Part shown: in pieces, positions 5,472 through 7,851 of the stretch
Layout of the letters: every line of letters begins with the position of its first letter
How positions within the stretch are numbered: the stretch's first letter is position 1
Assembly (NCBI GenBank): GCA_003131925.1
Contig: PKWC01000083.1
Location: forward strand, 3,732 to 11,582
Length of the DNA stretch: 7,851 nucleotides
Source: Alphaproteobacteria bacterium
Lineage (GTDB): Bacteria; Pseudomonadota; Alphaproteobacteria; Micropepsales; Micropepsaceae
Reading direction: 5' to 3'
Program-made: the position numbers and the translations under genes
The notes under the pieces: model-generated
Database searches by the model: none
What the model was told of the DNA's origin: nothing
What the model saw: only the letters and a program-made list of their open reading frames with translations

Positions 5472-6103
5472 CCGGTTCCCACCACTGATTTCCGTTGCCG
5501 ATTCGGCCCCTCGTTTCCCGCGCCGGCGCCATTTCCGCAGGAATCGACCAGACCTCCAATGGCTGCCGTAACCTCATGAATGGGGGCCATGCCGTCAACG
5601 CCGGCAAGTTTGCCCTGCTCGCGATAGTAGTCGAGCAGGGGGGCGGTGTTGCGGTAGTAAACCGAGAGCCGGTGCCTGAGCGTCTCCGGCGTGTCGTCGG
5701 CGCGCTGATTGCCCTCCCGAATCCGCTGTTCCACACGCTGGATCAGTGCGTCGTCCCTGACCATCAACTCGATGACAAGGGCGATCCGCTTGCCCCTCTG
5801 CCCAAGCATGCTGTCGAGGGCCCGGGCCTGCGGGATGGTCCGCGGGAATCCGTCGAAAACCGCTCCGGCGGCACTGTCAGGCTCGTCGACCCGTTCGGCG
5901 ATGATCGCAATCACGACCTCGTCGGGGACGAGCTCGCCACGGTCCATCAGGTCTTTTGTTTTCCTGCCGAGCTCGGTTCCCGTTCCTATCGCATGGCGCA
6001 GCATTTCCCCGGTAGAGAGCTGCGGCCAACCGCGGCGCTCCTGCAGAATCTTCGCTTGCGTACCCTTGCCCGCTCCCGGCGGTCCGAAAAGGACCAGATT
6101 CAA
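5468..6103 (-). CDS. adk: Adenylate kinase (short form, no zinc LID)
   Basis: Cytosolic adenylate kinase interconverts ATP + AMP and 2 ADP, setting the adenylate pool. The 211-residue product has the P-loop GPPGAGKGT at residues 7-15, the AMP-binding segment LSTGEMLR at 29-36, and FDGFPRT at 83-89 with Arg88. The LID is the short type: RIREGNQRADDTPETLRHR has no four-cysteine zinc site and no long insertion, as is common in alphaproteobacteria. The start is TTG at 6103-6101, which gives the canonical N-terminus MNLVLFGPPG; it overlaps the secY stop (TTGA), so initiation probably depends on ribosomes finishing secY. A weak G-rich stretch precedes it rather than a good Shine-Dalgarno. Two oddities are Glu33 where most family members have Asp (STGDMLR), and a C-terminal tail after about residue 188, rich in Gly, Asn and Arg, longer than usual. 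The last codons and stop overlap the -35 element of the next operon. Confidence 0.96.
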   Translation of the reverse strand: MNLVLFGPPGAGKGTQAKILQERRGWPQLSTGEMLRHAIGTGTELGRKTKDLMDRGELVPDEVVIAIIAERVDEPDSAAGAVFDGFPRTIPQARALDSMLGQRGKRIALVIELMVRDDALIQRVEQRIREGNQRADDTPETLRHRLSVYYRNTAPLLDYYREQGKLAGVDGMAPIHEVTAAIGGLVDSCGNGAGAGNEGPNRQRKSVVGTG

Positions 6104-7428
6104 CGGCGCGCCCCCCGAAGCTTCGCCTTCTTGATGAGGCCTTCATACTGCTGCGCGATGAGATGGCTGTGGATTTGGGCCACCGTATCCATCGTCACGC
6201 TTACGATAATCAGGATCGAGGTACCCCCGAATGTCAGGATCGCATAGTTGGCGCGGAAGAACTCCGGAATGACGCAGACGAACGCGAGATAAAGCGAACC
6301 CACCACCGTGATGCGCGTCAGCACGTAATCGATATACTCCGCCGTTTTCTTGCCAGGGCGAATCCCGGGAAGGAATCCGCCATATTTCTTCAGATTCTCG
6401 GCCGTCTCTTCGGGATTGAAGATGATCGACGTGTAGAAGAACGAGAAAAAGATGATCATAAGCGCGTAGAGCAGAAGGTAGAGCGGCCGGCCGGGCCCGA
6501 TATAGGTGAGGATCGTCTGCAGGAAATCGGGCACGCTCTGGCCGTTGAAGTTCGCCACCGTCGTCGGCATGAGCAGGATCGACGATGCAAATATCGGCGG
6601 GATGACGCCGGATACGTTCAGCTTGAGCGGCAGATGCGATGATTCGCCGCCGAACATGCGATTGCCGACCTGTCGCTTGGGATATTGGACCAGCAGCCTC
6701 CTCTGCGCGCGCTCCATGAAGACAATGAAGAGAACAAGACCGATGGCACCGATAAGTATGGCAAGGATCACCGGAAGATCGATCGCGCCGGTTCGCGCCG
6801 ATTCGAACAGCTGCGAAATGGAGGTCGGAAAACGGGCGACGATGCCCGCAAATATGATCAACGAGATGCCATTTCCCACACCGCGGCTGGTGATCTGCTC
6901 ACCAAGCCACATGAGCAGGATCGTGCCGCCAGTCAGGGTGATCACCGCCGAGATGCGGAAAAAGAAACCGGGGGCAATGACGACAGTTCCCCAGTGTTCC
7001 AGCCCGATTGCGATGCCGTAGGCCTGCAGCGCCGCCAGCCCCACCGTCCCGTATCGGGTGTACTGATTGATCGTCTTGCGCCCGGCCTCGCCTTCTTTCT
7101 TCAGCGCTTCCAGCTCCGGAAATACGGTCGTCATGAGCTGAATGATGATCGAGGCCGAGATGTAGGGCATGATGCCGAGCGCGAAGATGGCCATGCGCTG
7201 AACGGCGCCGCCCGAGAGCATGTTGAAAATGTCCAGCACTCCGCCCTGCTGCTGGTTGAGCTGGCGGGCAAGCTCGCTCGGATCGATGCCAGGCATCGGA
7301 ATGAAGGTACCGAGTCGCGCCACCACGAGCAGCGCAAGCGTGAACAAGATGCGCTGGCGCAGCTCCTTGGCCTTGCCGAAATTGGAGAAGTTGAAGTTTG
7401 CCGCCAGCTGTTCGGCCGCAGAGGCCAT
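6100..7428 (-). CDS. secY: Preprotein translocase channel subunit SecY
   Basis: SecY is the ten-helix inner-membrane channel that, with SecE and SecG, passes unfolded proteins driven by SecA and inserts membrane proteins delivered by the SRP pathway. The 442-residue product has the family's normal length and alternating hydrophobic helices. The first SecY signature is at residues 85-98 (GIMPYISASIIIQL), the second at about 175-190 (LGEQITSRGVGNGISL). The cytoplasmic C5 loop carries PGIRPGK with Arg357, equivalent to E. coli Arg357, needed for SecA-driven export. The C-terminal tail is basic. The ATG at 7428 is chosen because AGGAG (7439-7435) lies 6 bases upstream and the N-terminus (about 26 polar residues before helix 1) fits the family. 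It follows rplO by 51 bases and its TGA overlaps the adk start by four bases, so the two are probably translationally coupled. Confidence 0.98.
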   Translation of the reverse strand: MASAAEQLAANFNFSNFGKAKELRQRILFTLALLVVARLGTFIPMPGIDPSELARQLNQQQGGVLDIFNMLSGGAVQRMAIFALGIMPYISASIIIQLMTTVFPELEALKKEGEAGRKTINQYTRYGTVGLAALQAYGIAIGLEHWGTVVIAPGFFFRISAVITLTGGTILLMWLGEQITSRGVGNGISLIIFAGIVARFPTSISQLFESARTGAIDLPVILAILIGAIGLVLFIVFMERAQRRLLVQYPKRQVGNRMFGGESSHLPLKLNVSGVIPPIFASSILLMPTTVANFNGQSVPDFLQTILTYIGPGRPLYLLLYALMIIFFSFFYTSIIFNPEETAENLKKYGGFLPGIRPGKKTAEYIDYVLTRITVVGSLYLAFVCVIPEFFRANYAILTFGGTSILIIVSVTMDTVAQIHSHLIAQQYEGLIKKAKLRGARR

Positions 7429-7460
7429 GAGAAACTCCTGAACCCAATCATGCCTGCCGC

Positions 7461-7479
7461 CTCGCCGAAGATCGGCGAG
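7461..7479 (-). other. GC-rich stem-loop just after the rplO stop
   Basis: A perfect 8-bp inverted repeat (CTCGCCGA / TCGGCGAG) with a 3-base loop starts at the base after the rplO TAG. In the transcript it lies between rplO and the secY ribosome binding site. No T tract follows, so it does not look like an intrinsic terminator for the operon. Possible roles are stabilising an mRNA end, marking a processing site, or partly isolating secY translation from rplO. The repeat is seen directly; the role is inferred. Confidence 0.5.
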
Positions 7480-7851
7480 CTAGCTGGCGCGCGCGGCCCT
7501 TTTTTCTGCAGCCTTGGCCCGACGCTGCGCCTTTTTGCCAGGCTGACCTTTCTTGTTCGTTCGAACGGGCTTCTTGAACGTCAGCGTCACGGAGCCGCCG
7601 GCCTTTCGAATCAGCTCGACCGCCGCCACCGATGCACCCGCAACTTCGATCTCAACCCTCGACGTGAGCGCGCCGCCCAGCAACCGAACCCCATTGCGAC
7701 TCGACCGCGCAAGACCCGCTTTCCTTAGTGCGCCTTCGGTAATCTTTTCGGACGTTTCGAGTTTCTTCTCGTCGATCGCCTTTTGAATGCGTGCAAGGCC
7801 GACTTCGGAAAAATCATTTGCGAAGATGTTGTTGAAGCCGCGCTTCGGCAG
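7480..7851 (-). CDS. rplO: 50S ribosomal protein L15 (uL15), C-terminal part
   Basis: This is the C-terminal part of uL15, a large-subunit protein that binds 23S rRNA and joins late in 50S assembly. Reading in from the window edge, the frame begins LPKRGFNN, the conserved central motif of the family, and stays open for 123 codons to a TAG at 7482-7480. The body continues with a globular region (near VELIRKAGGSVTLTFKKP) and ends in a lysine/arginine/alanine-rich tail. Bacterial L15 proteins usually have about 145-165 residues, so roughly 30-45 N-terminal residues lie outside the window. An internal ATG at 7683 is too late to be the true start, because the conserved motif lies upstream of it. 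Next gene on the same strand is secY, the usual order at the end of the spc operon. Identification is secure; only the start is missing. Confidence 0.96.
   Translation of the reverse strand: MPKRGFNNIFANDFSEVGLARIQKAIDEKKLETSEKITEGALRKAGLARSSRNGVRLLGGALTSRVEIEVAGASVAAVELIRKAGGSVTLTFKKPVRTNKKGQPGKKAQRRAKAAEKRAARAS

Noticed and set aside
5495..6247. A 250-codon plus-strand frame opposite adk and the end of secY.
   Set aside because: Antisense shadow across two securely identified genes; no motif.
6685..7728. A 347-codon open frame on the plus strand, opposite secY and the end of rplO.
   Set aside because: It is antisense to two securely identified genes, its product is rich in Arg, His, Asp and Gln with no recognisable motif, and long antisense frames are expected in GC-rich DNA.
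1..7851. Search by eye for CRISPR arrays, tRNA genes, insertion sequences, attachment sites and long direct repeats.
   Set aside because: None seen: the window is compact core genome, all gaps are under 150 bases, and they contain only the short hairpins and promoter-like elements listed.

Overview
The window is a GC-rich stretch of chromosome in which every supported gene lies on the minus strand. Read in the direction of transcription (high to low coordinates), it covers the end of the spc ribosomal-protein operon, an alpha-type operon and two downstream genes: rplO (partial) - secY - adk - rpsM - rpsK - rpoA - rplQ - terminator - Do-like serine protease - rarA. Several things point to an alphaproteobacterium, most likely Hyphomicrobiales/Rhizobiales: adk directly follows secY, rpmJ/infA are absent between secY and rpsM, rpsD is absent between rpsK and rpoA, and a DegP/Do-like protease plus rarA (mgsA) follow rplQ. 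Genus cannot be told from this sequence.

Region by region: 7851-7480 encodes the C-terminal 123 residues of ribosomal protein uL15. A 51-base gap with a GC-rich hairpin precedes secY (7428-6100). SecY's stop overlaps the adk start in a TTGA junction, with adk (6103-5468) reading from a TTG codon. The 145-base adk-rpsM gap holds the best promoter in the window (TTGACT, 16 bases, TATAAT). Its -35 hexamer overlaps the adk stop codon, and it would produce a leader of about 115 bases with competing inverted repeats. rpsM (GTG start, clear Shine-Dalgarno), rpsK, rpoA and rplQ follow with gaps of 12, 61 and 31 bases. A Rho-independent terminator at 2966-2932 closes this operon. The protease (2902-1514) starts only 29 bases beyond the terminator tract. 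A 133-base gap then leads to rarA (1380-70), for which an AT-rich block and a promoter-like pair suggest an own, possibly leaderless, transcript.

Functionally, the first seven genes serve protein synthesis and export: ribosomal proteins of both subunits, the SecY channel, adenylate kinase for nucleotide balance, and the RNA polymerase alpha subunit. The last two deal with envelope protein quality control (Do-like protease) and stalled replication forks (RarA ATPase).

I found no undescribed system, mobile element, RNA gene or CRISPR array. The content is conserved core genome. The points worth a second look are regulatory: the adk/rpsM promoter and leader, the protease start packed against a terminator, the possible leaderless rarA, and intergenic hairpins beside rplO, rpsK and the protease stop.
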